Positions 6,815-16,312 of a stretch of DNA of 56,470 nucleotides are shown here, in pieces. Both the position numbers and the translations under genes were made by a program. Source of the DNA: an uncultured Eubacteriales bacterium (GTDB lineage: Bacteria; Bacillota; Clostridia; Christensenellales; Aristaeellaceae); assembly GCA_900320085.1 (NCBI GenBank), contig ONRC01000008.1, positions 1 to 56,470 of the forward strand, in the 5' to 3' direction. The notes under the pieces are model-generated. The model searched no databases. It was given only the letters and a program-made list of their open reading frames with translations, and had not been told where the DNA came from. The first letter of the stretch is position 1. Each line of letters opens with the position of its first letter.

Positions 6815-9800
6815 TCACTCCGCGTCGATGGTGGAGATGCCCAGGGTGATTTCCTCCAGCACGTCCAGGAGGACGCGGACGGTGTCCAGGGCGGTGAACA
6901 TGGTCACGTTGTTTTCGGCGGCGCACTGACGGATCTGGGCGCCGTCGGATTCGTGGGCGAAGGAGCCGGGGTCGCGGGTGGAGATGACGTAGTTGACGTG
7001 GCCGCGCCGCAGGGATTCCAGGATCTCTTCGCTGCCCTGGCTCAGCTTCTTTTTGACGCGGGTGCGGATGCCATGGCTCTTTAAGAAAGCGGCGGTGCCG
7101 CTGGTGGCCTCGATGTTGAAGCCCAGCTGATAGAAGCGGCGGATGAGGGGCAGGGCTTCTTCCTTGTCCCGGTCGGCGATGGTGACGAAGATGGTGCCGT
7201 AGTTGGCCACGTTCATGCCGCTGGACTGCATGGCCTTGTAGAGGGCGCGGGTCAGGGATTTATCGTAGCCGATGGCCTCGCCGGTGGACTTCATTTCGGG
7301 GGTCAGGTAAGCGTCCATGCCCCGCAGCTTGGAGAAGGAAAAGGCGGGGGCCTTCACGTACCAGCGCTTCTTTTCCTCGGGGTAGAGCACGTCGATGCCC
7401 TGATCGTGCAGCGACACCCCCAGCATCACCTTGGTGGCGATGTCGGCCAAGGGCCAGCCGGTGGCTTTGGAGAGGAAGGGCACGGTACGGGAGGAGCGGG
7501 GGTTGACCTCGATCACGTACACGTTTTCCTGCTTGTCCACAATGAACTGGATGTTGAACAGGCCCACAATGCCGATGCCCAGGCCCAGCCGCTCAGTGTA
7601 TTGCAGCATGGTGTCCTTGGCCTTCTGGGAGACGGAGAAGGTGGGGTACACGGAAATGGAGTCGCCGGAATGAACGCCGGTGCGTTCCACGTGCTCCATC
7701 ACGCCGGGCACGAACACGCGCTTGCCGTCGCAGACCGCGTCCACCTCCAGCTCCTTGCCGGTAATGTACTTATCCACCAGCACGGGCTGATCCTCGCTGA
7801 TGTCCACGGCGGACTGGAGATAATGGCGCAGGCCCTTTTCGTCGGCCACGATCATCATGGCGCGGCCGCCCAGCACGAAGGAGGGCCGCACCAGCACGGG
7901 ATAGCCGATCCTTTCGGCCACCTTCACGCCCTCCTCCACCTGGGTCACGGCCTGGCCCTGGGGCTGGGGGATGCCCAGCTCCTCCATGATCTTCTCGAAG
8001 GAATCCCGGTTCTCGGCCTTGTCGATGGCGTCCACGCCGGTGCCAATGATTTTCACTCCCCGCTTGGCCAGGGGCAGCGCCAGGTTGATGGCGGTCTGCC
8101 CGCCCAGGGACACCACCACGCCCTCGGGCTGCTCCAGGTTCACGATGTTCATCACGTCCTCCACGGTCAGCGGCTCAAAGTATAATTTGTCGCTGGTGGA
8201 GTAATCGGTGGACACGGTTTCGGGGTTGTTGTTGATCACGATGGCCTCATAGCCCGCGCTGCGGATGGTCCAGATGGCGTGGACGGTGGAGTAGTCAAAT
8301 TCCACGCCCTGGCCGATGCGGATGGGGCCGGAGCCCAGCACGATGATCTTCTTTTTATCAGAGACAATGGACTCGTTCTCGTCCTCGTAGGTGGAGTAGA
8401 AGTAAGGCACATAGGAGGCAAATTCGCTGGCGCAGGTGTCGATCATCTTGTACACCGGCACGATGCCAAAGTGCTGGCGAAGGCCCGCAATCTCCTCCTC
8501 CTTCATGCCCCACACCGTGGACAGATACCGGTCGGAAATGCCCATGCGCTTGGCTTTGTACAGGGTGTCCCGGTCGCCGGGGCGGGCTTTCAGTACCTTT
8601 TCAAAGTCCACGATGTTCTTGATCTTTTCCAGGAACAGCAGGTCGATCTGGGTGGCGTTGTAGATCAGGCCCAAATCGACCCCGTTGCGGATCAGCTGGG
8701 CGATGGCAAAGATGCGCTGGTCGCTGCCGTCCTTGATGTAGGTGAGCAAGAAATCGTTGGAGGACTGCTTGAACTTGGGGCTGTCGATGTGCCAGGCCCC
8801 GGTTTCCAGAGAGCGCAGGGCCTTGAGCAGGCTTTCTTCGATGGTGCGGCCCACGCTCATGACCTCGCCCGTGGCCTTCATCTGGGTGGACAGCTTGTTG
8901 CTGGCCCCGTCCAGCTTGTCAAAGGGGAAGCGGGCGATCTTGGTGACCACGTAATCCAAAGACGGCTCGAAGCAGGCGGGGGTATTTGCCAATTGGATTT
9001 CGTCCAGTCGCAGGCCCACGGCCACCTTGGCGCTGACCCGGGCGATGGGATAGCCGGTGGCCTTGCTGGCAAGTGCCGACGAACGGCTGACGCGGGGGTT
9101 GACCTCGATCAGGTAATACCGGAAGGAATTGGGGTCCAGGGCGAACTGCACGTTGCAGCCGCCCTCCACGCCCAGGGCGCGGATGATTTTCAGCGCGCTG
9201 TCCCGCAGCAGCTGGTATTCCTTGTTGGTCAGCGTCTGGCTGGGGGCCACCACGATGCTGTCGCCGGTGTGGACGCCCACGGGGTCGATGTTTTCCATGT
9301 TGCAGATGGCGATGGCGGTGTCGTTGCTGTCGCGCATCACCTCGTACTCGATTTCCTTATAGCCCTTGATGCTCTTTTCCACCAGCACCTGATGGACGGG
9401 GCTGAGCTTCAGGGCGTGGGCCGCCAGCTCGCGCATTTCGTTTTCGTCGTCCGCGAAGCCGCCGCCGGTGCCGCCCAGGGTAAACGCGGGGCGCAGCACC
9501 ACGGGATAGCCGATTTCCTCCGCCGCCTGCATGGCTTCGTCCAGATTGTTGGCGATCTTGGAGGGCAGCACCGGTTCGCCCAGGCGCAGGCACAGCTCCT
9601 TGAACTTTTCCCGGTCCTCGGCCATGTCGATGGATTCAAAGGGCGTGCCCAGGATTTCCACCTGGCATTCTTCCAATATGCCCTTCCGGGCCAATTGCAT
9701 GGCCAGGTTCAGGCCCGTCTGGCCGCCCAGGCCCGGCAGGATGGCGTCCGGCCGCTCATAGCGCAGGAGCTTGGCCACGTATTCCAGCGTCAGCGGCTCC

Positions 9801-9997
9801 ATATACACCTTGTCCGCGATGGTGGTGTCGGTCATGATGGTGGCGGGGTTGGAGTTGACCAGGATCACTTCGTAGCCTTCCTCCCGCAGGGCCAGGCAGG
9901 CCTGGGTGCCCGCGTAGTCAAATTCCGCCGCCTGGCCGATCACGATGGGGCCGGAGCCGATCACTAAAATGCGCTGAATGTCTGTCCGCTTGGGCAT
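6815..9997 (-). CDS. carB: Carbamoyl phosphate synthase, large subunit
   Basis: Makes carbamoyl phosphate from bicarbonate, ammonia (from CarA) and two ATP, feeding PyrB and arginine synthesis. The 1060 residues match the family. Two homologous ATP-grasp halves each begin with a GSGPIxIGQxxEFDY motif, near residue 13 and again near residue 560. A C-terminal MGS-like allosteric domain follows. ATG 9997 is chosen for GGAGGG upstream and because it gives the canonical N-terminus. A frame extending to 10288 would overlap the GNAT gene and has no ribosome site. It lies in the operon between a GNAT gene and pyrK. Confidence 0.97.
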   Translation of the reverse strand: MPKRTDIQRILVIGSGPIVIGQAAEFDYAGTQACLALREEGYEVILVNSNPATIMTDTTIADKVYMEPLTLEYVAKLLRYERPDAILPGLGGQTGLNLAMQLARKGILEECQVEILGTPFESIDMAEDREKFKELCLRLGEPVLPSKIANNLDEAMQAAEEIGYPVVLRPAFTLGGTGGGFADDENEMRELAAHALKLSPVHQVLVEKSIKGYKEIEYEVMRDSNDTAIAICNMENIDPVGVHTGDSIVVAPSQTLTNKEYQLLRDSALKIIRALGVEGGCNVQFALDPNSFRYYLIEVNPRVSRSSALASKATGYPIARVSAKVAVGLRLDEIQLANTPACFEPSLDYVVTKIARFPFDKLDGASNKLSTQMKATGEVMSVGRTIEESLLKALRSLETGAWHIDSPKFKQSSNDFLLTYIKDGSDQRIFAIAQLIRNGVDLGLIYNATQIDLLFLEKIKNIVDFEKVLKARPGDRDTLYKAKRMGISDRYLSTVWGMKEEEIAGLRQHFGIVPVYKMIDTCASEFASYVPYFYSTYEDENESIVSDKKKIIVLGSGPIRIGQGVEFDYSTVHAIWTIRSAGYEAIVINNNPETVSTDYSTSDKLYFEPLTVEDVMNIVNLEQPEGVVVSLGGQTAINLALPLAKRGVKIIGTGVDAIDKAENRDSFEKIMEELGIPQPQGQAVTQVEEGVKVAERIGYPVLVRPSFVLGGRAMMIVADEKGLRHYLQSAVDISEDQPVLVDKYITGKELEVDAVCDGKRVFVPGVMEHVERTGVHSGDSISVYPTFSVSQKAKDTMLQYTERLGLGIGIVGLFNIQFIVDKQENVYVIEVNPRSSRTVPFLSKATGWPLADIATKVMLGVSLHDQGIDVLYPEEKKRWYVKAPAFSFSKLRGMDAYLTPEMKSTGEAIGYDKSLTRALYKAMQSSGMNVANYGTIFVTIADRDKEEALPLIRRFYQLGFNIEATSGTAAFLKSHGIRTRVKKKLSQGSEEILESLRRGHVNYVISTRDPGSFAHESDGAQIRQCAAENNVTMFTALDTVRVLLDVLEEITLGISTIDAE

Positions 9998-10020
9998 GGT
10001 GGTTTCCCTCCCGATTGAAC

Positions 10021-10551
10021 TTAATGTGTTAATGTCTTCGACATGAACAGCAGCAGGGCATCGTCGTTCACGCAGGGGGCATACTGCGCCAGCTGCTTTC
10101 CCTTGTACCATACGCCGCTGCCGTCGAAGTTGTAGCCGCGCTTTACATACATCCGCTGGGCCGGGCCGTATCCCGAATGAACGCCCACGGCCAGATACAC
10201 CATGTCGGCCCGTTTGGCGGCTTCGGCTTCCGCGGCGTCCAGCAGCCTGCTGCCAATTCCTTTTTGATGCACATGAAAGAACACGCAAAGGTCCTGTATC
10301 TCCGGGTATTTCTGCCCACCCCAGGGCCCGTCGGTGGGATGCAGAACCAAGGTACAGATCCCGGCGACCGCGCCTTGGTATTCAGCAATAAACACCAGCC
10401 GCTGGCCCCGGGTCTGCTCCCGGTAATAGTTCTCATAGGTTTCGAGCTGCGGATGCCAGCCGTAGGAGAGATAGGTGGTATAGAAGATTTCAGCGTCCGA
10501 TTGCTCCATGCTGCGGATCGTTATTTCTTCATCACGATAATATTCCGTCAC
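10021..10551 (-). CDS. GNAT family N-acetyltransferase
   Basis: A 176-residue GNAT protein. The acetyl-CoA loop is [17 protein letters not shown] (about residues 94-110), after the beta-4 strand ending IQDLCVFF. The C-terminal part has [13 protein letters not shown], the NxxAxxxYxxxGF-type segment. The start is GTG, 5 bases after AGGAGG. It sits between carA and carB, 36 bp after carA and 23 bp before carB, so it is an embedded member of the pyr operon. The substrate is unknown. It does not closely resemble the other GNAT in the operon. Confidence 0.85.
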   Translation of the reverse strand: MTEYYRDEEITIRSMEQSDAEIFYTTYLSYGWHPQLETYENYYREQTRGQRLVFIAEYQGAVAGICTLVLHPTDGPWGGQKYPEIQDLCVFFHVHQKGIGSRLLDAAEAEAAKRADMVYLAVGVHSGYGPAQRMYVKRGYNFDGSGVWYKGKQLAQYAPCVNDDALLLFMSKTLTH

Positions 10552-10587
10552 GTTTTCCTCCTGCGAAAGGCGATTCAGCAGAGCTTT

Positions 10588-11670
10588 TTACTTTTCCCCC
10601 GCCATCATGGCGATGAACTCCCCGAACAGGTACGCGCTGTCCTGGGGGCCGGGGGCGGATTCGGGATGGTACTGGACGGAGAAAAGCTGTTCCTCGTCGC
10701 TGCGGAGGCCCTCCAGGGTGTCGTCCAGCAGATTCATGTGGGTCATTTTGAGGGGCGTGCCCGCCAGGGATTCGGGCCGCACGGCGTAGGAATGGTTCTG
10801 GCTGGTGATTTCGATTTTGCCCGTCAGCAGGTTTTTCACCGGATGGTTGCCGCCACGGTGGCCGAACTTCATCTTATAGGTTTTGGCGCCGAAGGCCAGG
10901 GAGATCATCTGGTGGCCCAGGCAGATGCCGAAGATGGGCAGCTTGCCATGGAGCTGCCTGACCAGGTTAATGACCGGCACCACATCCTCCGGGTTGCCCG
11001 GGCCGTTGGACAGGAACAGCCCGTCCGGGGCGAAGGACAGGATGGTTTCGGCGGGGGTGTCGTAGGGCACCACGGTCACGTTGCAGCCGAATTCGTTCAG
11101 CTTGCGCACGATGTTCAGCTTGATGCCGCAGTCCACCGCCACCACGTTGAACCGGTGGTTGGCCGTGCGGGCGTACCACTTCTTTTTGCAGGAAACCCTG
11201 CGCACCTGGTCGGTGGGCATTTGGTAGCCCCTGAGGATTTCCATGGCTTCCTCGTGGGGCGTGTCGGCGGAGGTAATCAGCACCTTCTGGCTGCCCTCGT
11301 CCCGGATGACGCGGGTGAGCCTGCGGGTGTCCACGCCCTGGATGCCGGGGATGCCGTTTTCCTCCAGGATTTCCGACAGCGTTTTGGTATAGCGGAAGTT
11401 GGAGGGCATGTCGTTGTATTCCCGCACGATCATGCCGCCCATGGTGGGGGTTTTGGTTTCGTAGTCCTCGTCGGTGATGCCGTAGTTGCCGATCAGCGGA
11501 TAGGTCATCACCACCGCCTGGGCGGTGTAGCTGGGGTCGGTCACGATTTCCTGATACCCCGCCATGGCCGTGTTGAACACGATCTCGTTCACCGCGTCCA
11601 CGTTGGCCCCGAACCCCCGGCCCAGCATTTCCAGCCCGTTTTCCATCACGATCTTGCGACGCTCGTCCAT
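10588..11670 (-). CDS. carA: Carbamoyl phosphate synthase, small subunit
   Basis: Glutaminase subunit that releases ammonia from glutamine for CarB. It has 360 residues. The N-terminal CPSase domain covers about residues 1-150. The class I amidotransferase domain follows, with the nucleophile Cys250 in GICLGHQ and the triad partners His335 and Glu337 in HPES. The pattern SNGPGNP at 221-227 is the oxyanion region. The ribosome site (AAGGGCAG) is weaker than its neighbours. A 277-bp repeat-filled gap separates it from pyrC. Confidence 0.96.
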   Translation of the reverse strand: MDERRKIVMENGLEMLGRGFGANVDAVNEIVFNTAMAGYQEIVTDPSYTAQAVVMTYPLIGNYGITDEDYETKTPTMGGMIVREYNDMPSNFRYTKTLSEILEENGIPGIQGVDTRRLTRVIRDEGSQKVLITSADTPHEEAMEILRGYQMPTDQVRRVSCKKKWYARTANHRFNVVAVDCGIKLNIVRKLNEFGCNVTVVPYDTPAETILSFAPDGLFLSNGPGNPEDVVPVINLVRQLHGKLPIFGICLGHQMISLAFGAKTYKMKFGHRGGNHPVKNLLTGKIEITSQNHSYAVRPESLAGTPLKMTHMNLLDDTLEGLRSDEEQLFSVQYHPESAPGPQDSAYLFGEFIAMMAGEK

Positions 11671-11708
11671 TGCTCATCTGCCCTTCTTATGAATTGTCAC
11701 TTTTCAAG

Positions 11709-11916
11709 CCTTCCCCTCGCAGGGGAAGGTGTCAGGCGCGGAACCAAGTTTGAAAAAGTACGAAAAGTCAATTCGCGCCTGACGGATGAGGTGTTCCTTT
11801 TCCAAACATATTCACATATCTACAGGTGGGTTCACCTCATCCGAGCCGCGCGAACTGACTTGACTTCTCTTTCTTTCTTCGTCCCGCGCGGCTCACCTTC
11901 CCCTGCGAGGGGAAGG
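11709..11916. repeat. Bipartite CCTTCCCC...GGGGAAGG element
   Basis: It fills the pyrC-carA gap. The left arm is CCTTCCCCTCGCAGGGGAAG, then a GTCAGGCGCGG...CGCGCCTGAC hairpin and GGATGAGGTG. The right arm mirrors it with CACCTCATCC, a GCCGCGCG...CGCGCGGC hairpin and CCTTCCCCTGCGAGGGGAAG. The centre is about 40 bp and contains ATATTCACATAT. Copies at 13409 (opposite orientation) and 20452 share this layout. Confidence 0.85.
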
Positions 11917-11947
11917 CTTTTTGATATACCATTTACTCTGTACTCTT

Positions 11948-13240
11948 TTAACTCTTCTTTCCCGCTTCCCAGGCAATCTTTCCCCCCGCCATGGTCATCG
12001 CCACATCCCCGGTGGTTTCCCAGCCGTCGAAGGGGGTGGCGGTGCCCATGGAGAAGAACTGCCGCGGGTCGATGGTGCCGTGTTTATTTGGGTCGATCAC
12101 GGTGATGTCCGCCCGCTGACCGGGTGCCATGCCGCCGGGAATATTGAAGCGTTTTCGCGGGTTCAGGGACATGAGCTCCACCAGCTTTTCCAGGGCCAGA
12201 ACCTTTTGTTCCCGAACCAGCCGGTCGTACAGCACCCGGAACGCGCATTCCAGGCCCACCACGCCCATGGCGCTGCCCTCCAGGCCCTTGGCCTTTTCGT
12301 CGAAGGAGTGGGGCGCGTGGTCAGTCACGATCATGTCGATGGTGCCGTCCAGGATGCCTTCCAGCAGCGCGTCCCGGTCGGCGGCTTCCCGGATGGGGGG
12401 ATTCATCTTGAACCGCCCGTCCTCCTGCAAATCGCTGTCCGTCAGCAGCAGGTAATGAGGCGCGGTTTCGCAGGTCACGTTCACGCCCAGCCGTTTCGCC
12501 GCGCGGATGGCGGCCACGGTTTCCTTGGCGCTCACGTGGCACACATGGTAGGGGCAGCCCGTCCTGGCCGCTAACTTCAAATCCCGCTCCACCTGGGCCG
12601 TTTCACTCTCAGAACAGATGCCCGCGTGGCCGTGGGCGCGGGCGTAGGGCCCGTCGTGGATGTACCCGCCGCGCAGCAGGCTTTCGTCCTCGCAGTGGGC
12701 CACGATCATTTTGCCCGTCCTGCGCACCGCCATCATGGCCAGCTCCATCAGCCCTTCGTCCTGCACGCCCTTGCCGTCGTCGGAGAAGGCGCAGACGTAA
12801 GGAGCCAGGGCGGTAAAGTCCGCCAGCTGCCCTCTCCCCCGCTGTTCCATGGTGATGCACCCGTAGGGCAGCACCTCGATCTTCGCGTCCTTCTGGATGG
12901 CCTTGAGCTCCACCTTCAAATTTTTCAAGGTGTCCGGGGCGGGGCTCAAATTCGGCATGGCGCACACGGTGGTGTACCCGCCCCGGGCCGCCGCCGCGGT
13001 GCCGGTGGCGATGGTCTCTTTATAAACAAATCCCGGCTCACGAAGGTGCACGTGCACATCCACGAAACCGGGAACAAGATAACAATTTGAAAAATCCAAA
13101 ACACGGTCGCCGGGTCGGGGAAGAATCTTGTCGGAAACCGCTTCGATCTGCCCTTTCTTCACGGCGACGTCAGCCAAAACAAAACCGCCTTGCTGATACA
13201 CTTTCCCGCCCGTCAGTAAGGTACGCACGCTTTCCCCCAC
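11948..13240 (-). CDS. pyrC: Dihydroorotase
   Basis: Zinc amidohydrolase that closes carbamoyl aspartate to dihydroorotate. It has 430 residues. The metal-binding DVHVHLREPG lies near residues 61-70. The later metal ligands are in VAHCED and HVCHVS, and the active-site aspartate is in VTDHAPH (about residue 309). It is the first gene of the operon, with a sigma-A promoter only about 17 bases from the start. The listed start is GTG at 13240. A second GTG at 13228 is better spaced from GGGGGA and may be the true start, making the protein 4 residues shorter. Confidence 0.95.
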   Translation of the reverse strand: MGESVRTLLTGGKVYQQGGFVLADVAVKKGQIEAVSDKILPRPGDRVLDFSNCYLVPGFVDVHVHLREPGFVYKETIATGTAAAARGGYTTVCAMPNLSPAPDTLKNLKVELKAIQKDAKIEVLPYGCITMEQRGRGQLADFTALAPYVCAFSDDGKGVQDEGLMELAMMAVRRTGKMIVAHCEDESLLRGGYIHDGPYARAHGHAGICSESETAQVERDLKLAARTGCPYHVCHVSAKETVAAIRAAKRLGVNVTCETAPHYLLLTDSDLQEDGRFKMNPPIREAADRDALLEGILDGTIDMIVTDHAPHSFDEKAKGLEGSAMGVVGLECAFRVLYDRLVREQKVLALEKLVELMSLNPRKRFNIPGGMAPGQRADITVIDPNKHGTIDPRQFFSMGTATPFDGWETTGDVAMTMAGGKIAWEAGKKS

Positions 13241-13263
13241 TTCCTTTCCGTACGTTTCGATGT

Positions 13264-13292
13264 ATTATAACCAATTCGTTCGGAAAAGTCAA
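13264..13292 (-). promoter_or_regulatory. Sigma-A promoter of the pyr operon
   Basis: On the minus strand TTGACT (13287-13292) and a perfect TATAAT (13264-13269) are 17 bp apart. The predicted transcript starts near 13257, leaving only about 17-29 untranslated bases before pyrC. There is no room for a PyrR-type terminator/antiterminator leader. Confidence 0.85.
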
Positions 13293-13773
13293 TCGGCGAT
13301 CTGTTCAAAAAACGCACGGATAACACATACTGCTTTTTACATGCTTAAATCGTAACCGTTCAGTCAATGCTTGAATGGGCACTATAATCACTTTCAGGTT
13401 TCCAAAAGCCTTCCCCTCGGAGGGGAAGGTGGGCCGCGCGGAACCAAGATCGAGGAAGAAATCAAGCGTTTTCGCGTGGCTCGGATGAGGTGAACTCACC
13501 CGACAATATGTGAACATATAACAGAGAGGAGCACCTCATCCGTCAGGCGCGAATTGACTTGAACACACTTTCCATCTTAATTCCGCGCCTGACACCTTCC
13601 CCTGCGAGGGGAAGGCTTTTGGAAACGCCCTTCCCGTAACAGTAATTGATTTCTGACCCGTTCAATCCTGACAATTCAGACGCCAAAACGCTGTTTTCAG
13701 GCAAAACCGCTTTTCTGTTTTTCCGATTCATGATAGAATAGGCCCATCAAAAGGAAAGGAGGCATGAAAGCGA
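13293..13773. other. Divergent intergenic region between pyrC and nfeD
   Basis: No gene is supported. The middle is a bipartite repeat (13409-13615). A possible weak minus-10 element for nfeD, TAGAAT, lies at 13734-13739, without a good minus-35 partner. Confidence 0.5.
13409..13615. repeat. Bipartite CCTTCCCC...GGGGAAGG element, reversed
   Basis: Same two-armed layout as 11709-11916 but in the opposite orientation. The left arm carries the GCCGCGCGG/CGTGGC hairpin and the right arm the TCAGGCGCG/CGCGCCTGA hairpin. The centre has AATATGTGAACATAT, similar to the reverse complement of the 11709 centre. Confidence 0.85.
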
Positions 13774-14274
13774 ATGGAGAATGTTCTGAACGCGATCGTG
13801 CTCAATCTTCCGCTGATCCTGTGCCTGCTGGCGGGTGTAAGCCTGCTGGTGGTGGAGGTGTTCGTGCCCGGGTTCGGTTTTCCCGGTGTTTCGGGCTTGA
13901 TCCTGACCGTGATCGGCGTGGTGATCACCTGGAACACCTACGGCCCGGTGGCGGGCCTGGCGGCGACGCTGATCGCCCTGGCTCTGGCGGGCATCGCCAT
14001 ATCGGTGTCCATCAAGTCTGCCGCCAACGGCAAGCTGTCCCGCTCCGCGCTGATCCTGAACGAGGTGACGCCGACGGTAGACCACGAGGAAACCGACGCG
14101 CTGCTTGGCAAGACCGGCAAAACTGTCACCGTGCTCAACCCCGTGGGCTTTGCGGAGTTTGACGGCGTGCGGCTCAACGTGGTCACCGAGGGCAGCTACC
14201 TGGAAAAGGACAGGTCCGTGCAGGTCACGAAGGTGGAAGGAAACAAGATCATCGTGAAGGAAACTGCTGCTTGA
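13774..14274 (+). CDS. NfeD-like membrane protein
   Basis: A 166-residue short-form NfeD protein, the usual partner of flotillin-like FloA in membrane microdomains. About three transmembrane segments fill residues 7-80 (including LPLILCLLAGVSLLVVEVFV and the glycine-rich PGFGFPGVSG turn). A C-terminal OB-fold domain (about 100-160) contains the typical LLGKTGKT and G-x-YLEKDRSV segments. AAAGGAGG lies 11 bases before the ATG. floA follows after a 186-bp gap holding a repeat. Confidence 0.88.
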   Translation: MENVLNAIVLNLPLILCLLAGVSLLVVEVFVPGFGFPGVSGLILTVIGVVITWNTYGPVAGLAATLIALALAGIAISVSIKSAANGKLSRSALILNEVTPTVDHEETDALLGKTGKTVTVLNPVGFAEFDGVRLNVVTEGSYLEKDRSVQVTKVEGNKIIVKETAA

Positions 14275-14298
14275 TTTTCAGAGATGCAGAAGATCAAG

Positions 14299-14406
14299 AG
14301 CACAGAGAACAGAGTGCAGAGTTCAGATTGAATGGTCAGCGCCCTGTGGAATCCTGATTTGAAAAGGTATATTCTCTGTACTCTGAACTCTGTACTCTGA
14401 TTTCTC
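14299..14406. repeat. ACTCTG-type inverted repeat
   Basis: The left arm is CAGAGTGCAGAGTTCAGA and the right arm TCTGAACTCTGTACTCTG, separated by about 60 bp. Related copies lie at 16171, 27376, 37049 and 53426, each in a short gap between genes. Confidence 0.8.
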
Positions 14407-14460
14407 TGTCCCCTCTGCCGGATTGAAAGCAGAGAAGCAAGTATAAAGGAGGTTCATTCC

Positions 14461-15468
14461 ATGCCTGAAATGCTCATACTCGTTACCGTGATCATCGTGG
14501 TCGCCATTGTGCTGGTATCGGTATTCTTCCGGTATGTGCCCCTGGGCCTGTGGATCAACGCCCGGGCGTCCGGCGCGCCGGTGAAGATCAGCTCCCTGAT
14601 CGGTATGCGGTTCCGCCGCATCTCTCCCCAGAAGATCGTGAACGCCTACATCAAAGCCCGGAAGGCCGGGCTGGACGTGACCACCGATATGCTGGAAACC
14701 CACTTCCTGGCGGGCGGTAACGTCGAGCGCGTCATCAACGCCCTGATTTCCGCCAAGCAGGCCAGCATCAACCTGAGCTTCACCACCGCCTGCGCCATCG
14801 ACCTGGCCGGCCGCGACGTGCTCCAGGCCGTGCAGATGAGCGTGCTGCCCAAGGTGATTGAAACGCCCCCCGTGGCCGCTGTGGCCCAGGACGGTATCGA
14901 GCTGCGCGCCAAGGCCCGCGTGACCGTGCGCACCAACATCGAGCGCCTGGTGGGCGGCGCCGGCGAGGAAACCATCATCGCCCGCGTCGGCGAGGGCATC
15001 GTCACCACCATCGGTTCCTCCATCACTCACAAGGCCGTGCTGGAGAACCCCGACTCCATTTCCCAGACCGTGCTGGAAAAGGGCTTGGACAAGGGCACCG
15101 CGTACGAGATCCTCTCCATTGATATTGCCGACATCGACGTAGGCCGCAACATCGGCGCGCAGCTGCAGACCGACCAGGCTGAAGCCGACCGCCGCATCGC
15201 CCAGGCGAAGGCCGAAGAACGCCGCGCCATGGCCGTGGCCCATGAGCAGGAAATGAAGGCCGCCGTGCAGGAGATGCGCGCCAAGGTGGTCGAGGCCGAA
15301 GCACAGGTGCCCCTGGCCATGGCCGAAGCCCTGCGGGAAGGCAAGCTGGGCGTGATGGACTACTACCAGATGCAGAACACCATCGCCGACACCGAAATGC
15401 GCAACGGCATCGCCAAGGCCGCCGCTCCCTCCGCCGAAAGCGTGAAGCCGCTGGACGGGAAAAAGTAA
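14461..15468 (+). CDS. floA: Flotillin-like protein FloA
   Basis: Membrane scaffold protein that organises functional membrane microdomains together with NfeD. It has 335 residues, the size of the Bacillus homologue. One N-terminal hydrophobic segment (about residues 4-24) is followed by the conserved [15 protein letters not shown] block, an SPFH/PHB domain, and from about residue 240 an alanine- and glutamate-rich region ([20 protein letters not shown]) likely to form a coiled coil. AGGAGG precedes the ATG. Confidence 0.95.
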   Translation: MPEMLILVTVIIVVAIVLVSVFFRYVPLGLWINARASGAPVKISSLIGMRFRRISPQKIVNAYIKARKAGLDVTTDMLETHFLAGGNVERVINALISAKQASINLSFTTACAIDLAGRDVLQAVQMSVLPKVIETPPVAAVAQDGIELRAKARVTVRTNIERLVGGAGEETIIARVGEGIVTTIGSSITHKAVLENPDSISQTVLEKGLDKGTAYEILSIDIADIDVGRNIGAQLQTDQAEADRRIAQAKAEERRAMAVAHEQEMKAAVQEMRAKVVEAEAQVPLAMAEALREGKLGVMDYYQMQNTIADTEMRNGIAKAAAPSAESVKPLDGKK

Positions 15469-15472
15469 AATC

Positions 15473-15597
15473 AGGTAGGAAGTAGGAGGTAGGAAGTAGG
15501 AGGTGGATACAGTCATACGATGGTACCAGCTCTGGCTGTATCCAATGGTGAAAACAAATGAAAACCTCCTACCTCCTACTTTGTCACCTCCTACCTT
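15473..15597. repeat. AGGTAGGAAGTAGG inverted repeat
   Basis: The left arm is AGGTAGGAAGTAGGAGGTAG with internal short direct repeats. The right arm is ACCTCCTACCTCCTAC followed by CACCTCCTACCTT. The centre holds GGATACAG...CTGTATCC. It separates floA from the next gene and is a different family from the other repeats here. Confidence 0.75.
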
Positions 15598-15619
15598 ATG
15601 AAGAAGGGAGGTCCGCCGT

Positions 15620-16168
15620 ATGCCATTTGCTTGGATCGTGATTGTGATCCTGTGGTGGTGCGTCAGCGCCATCATGAGAAGCAGGAAAGAAGCGGAAGCG
15701 AAAGCCGCCCTGCAAAAAACCCAACGCGCGCCCAAGAAAAACGTCGCTGCCGATTCCCAGCCTGCTCCCGCGCCCCAGCCCGCCGCCATGAGCCGGGCGG
15801 ACGAATGGGAGGACGAGGAGGACGCCTGGGACGACCGCGACGCCATGCGCGGGCAAAGGCAGCCCGTCACGCCGACGGTCACAGCCCGGCCCGTCCAGGC
15901 CTCCGTCGCCAGCAGCCATGGGGCCAAGCCCTTTGAGGCGCATATGCACACCCCCGTCATGGGCGTGCAGGGCGTGGGCACCGAGGGCATCGACTGCTGC
16001 CATGACTTCATGCTGGGCGGTATCGAAGCATCCGAGCCCGCCGAGTTCCTGCCCATGCAGGAAGAAGAGCCCTCCGACCGGGCCAAGGCGCTTTTGCAGG
16101 GCGTGATTTACAGCGAGATCCTGGGCCGCAGGCCCATGAAAAAATATCATGTAAGGCAAACAAATTGA
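15620..16168 (+). CDS. Hypothetical single-pass membrane protein
   Basis: This 182-residue protein is not recognised. Residues 3-20 form one hydrophobic segment (AWIVIVILWWCVSAIM), then a basic/alanine stretch, a proline-alanine linker (about 45-60) and an acidic patch (EWEDEEDAWDDRD). A C-terminal region of about 70 residues is probably folded and contains GIDCCHDFMLGG. The C-terminus (SDRAKALLQGVIYSEILGRR) looks conserved in style, as a short helix. It follows floA, the place where a small accessory gene occurs in the Bacillus floA operon, so a microdomain role is possible but unproven. GGGAGG precedes the ATG. Confidence 0.75.
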   Translation: MPFAWIVIVILWWCVSAIMRSRKEAEAKAALQKTQRAPKKNVAADSQPAPAPQPAAMSRADEWEDEEDAWDDRDAMRGQRQPVTPTVTARPVQASVASSHGAKPFEAHMHTPVMGVQGVGTEGIDCCHDFMLGGIEASEPAEFLPMQEEEPSDRAKALLQGVIYSEILGRRPMKKYHVRQTN

Positions 16169-16170
16169 AG

Positions 16171-16270
16171 CAGAGAACAGAGTGCAGAGTTCAGAGTGCA
16201 GATGAATATAGCGGTCCATTTATTGGACACACTATAATATCTGTACACTGAACTCTGTACTCTGCACTCT
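16171..16270. repeat. ACTCTG-type inverted repeat
   Basis: The arms are CAGAGTGCAGAGTTCAGA and TGAACTCTGTACTCTGCACT. The centre carries CACACTATAATATC, which contains a perfect TATAAT, so this copy could donate a minus-10 element to the gene at 16313. Confidence 0.75.
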
Positions 16271-16312
16271 TTACACCGTACTCTATCGACAAAACGCATT
16301 TGGGAGATTTAA

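Noticed and set aside
8279..9967. 562-codon frame opposite carB
   Set aside because: It is a shadow of the GC-rich carB gene. The composition is dominated by His, Gly, Asp and Val as expected from the reverse strand, with no motifs.
9998..10288. 97-residue extension of CarB
   Set aside because: It overlaps the GNAT gene in another frame. The family N-terminus begins at 9997, behind GGAGGG.
11671..11947. PyrR attenuator or riboswitch between pyrC and carA
   Set aside because: All hairpins there belong to the bipartite repeat, which also occurs in unrelated gaps, and no terminator T run precedes carA.
10177..12105. 642-codon plus-strand frame
   Set aside because: It runs opposite a GNAT gene, carA and part of pyrC and through a repeat. 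No domain or ribosome site is seen.
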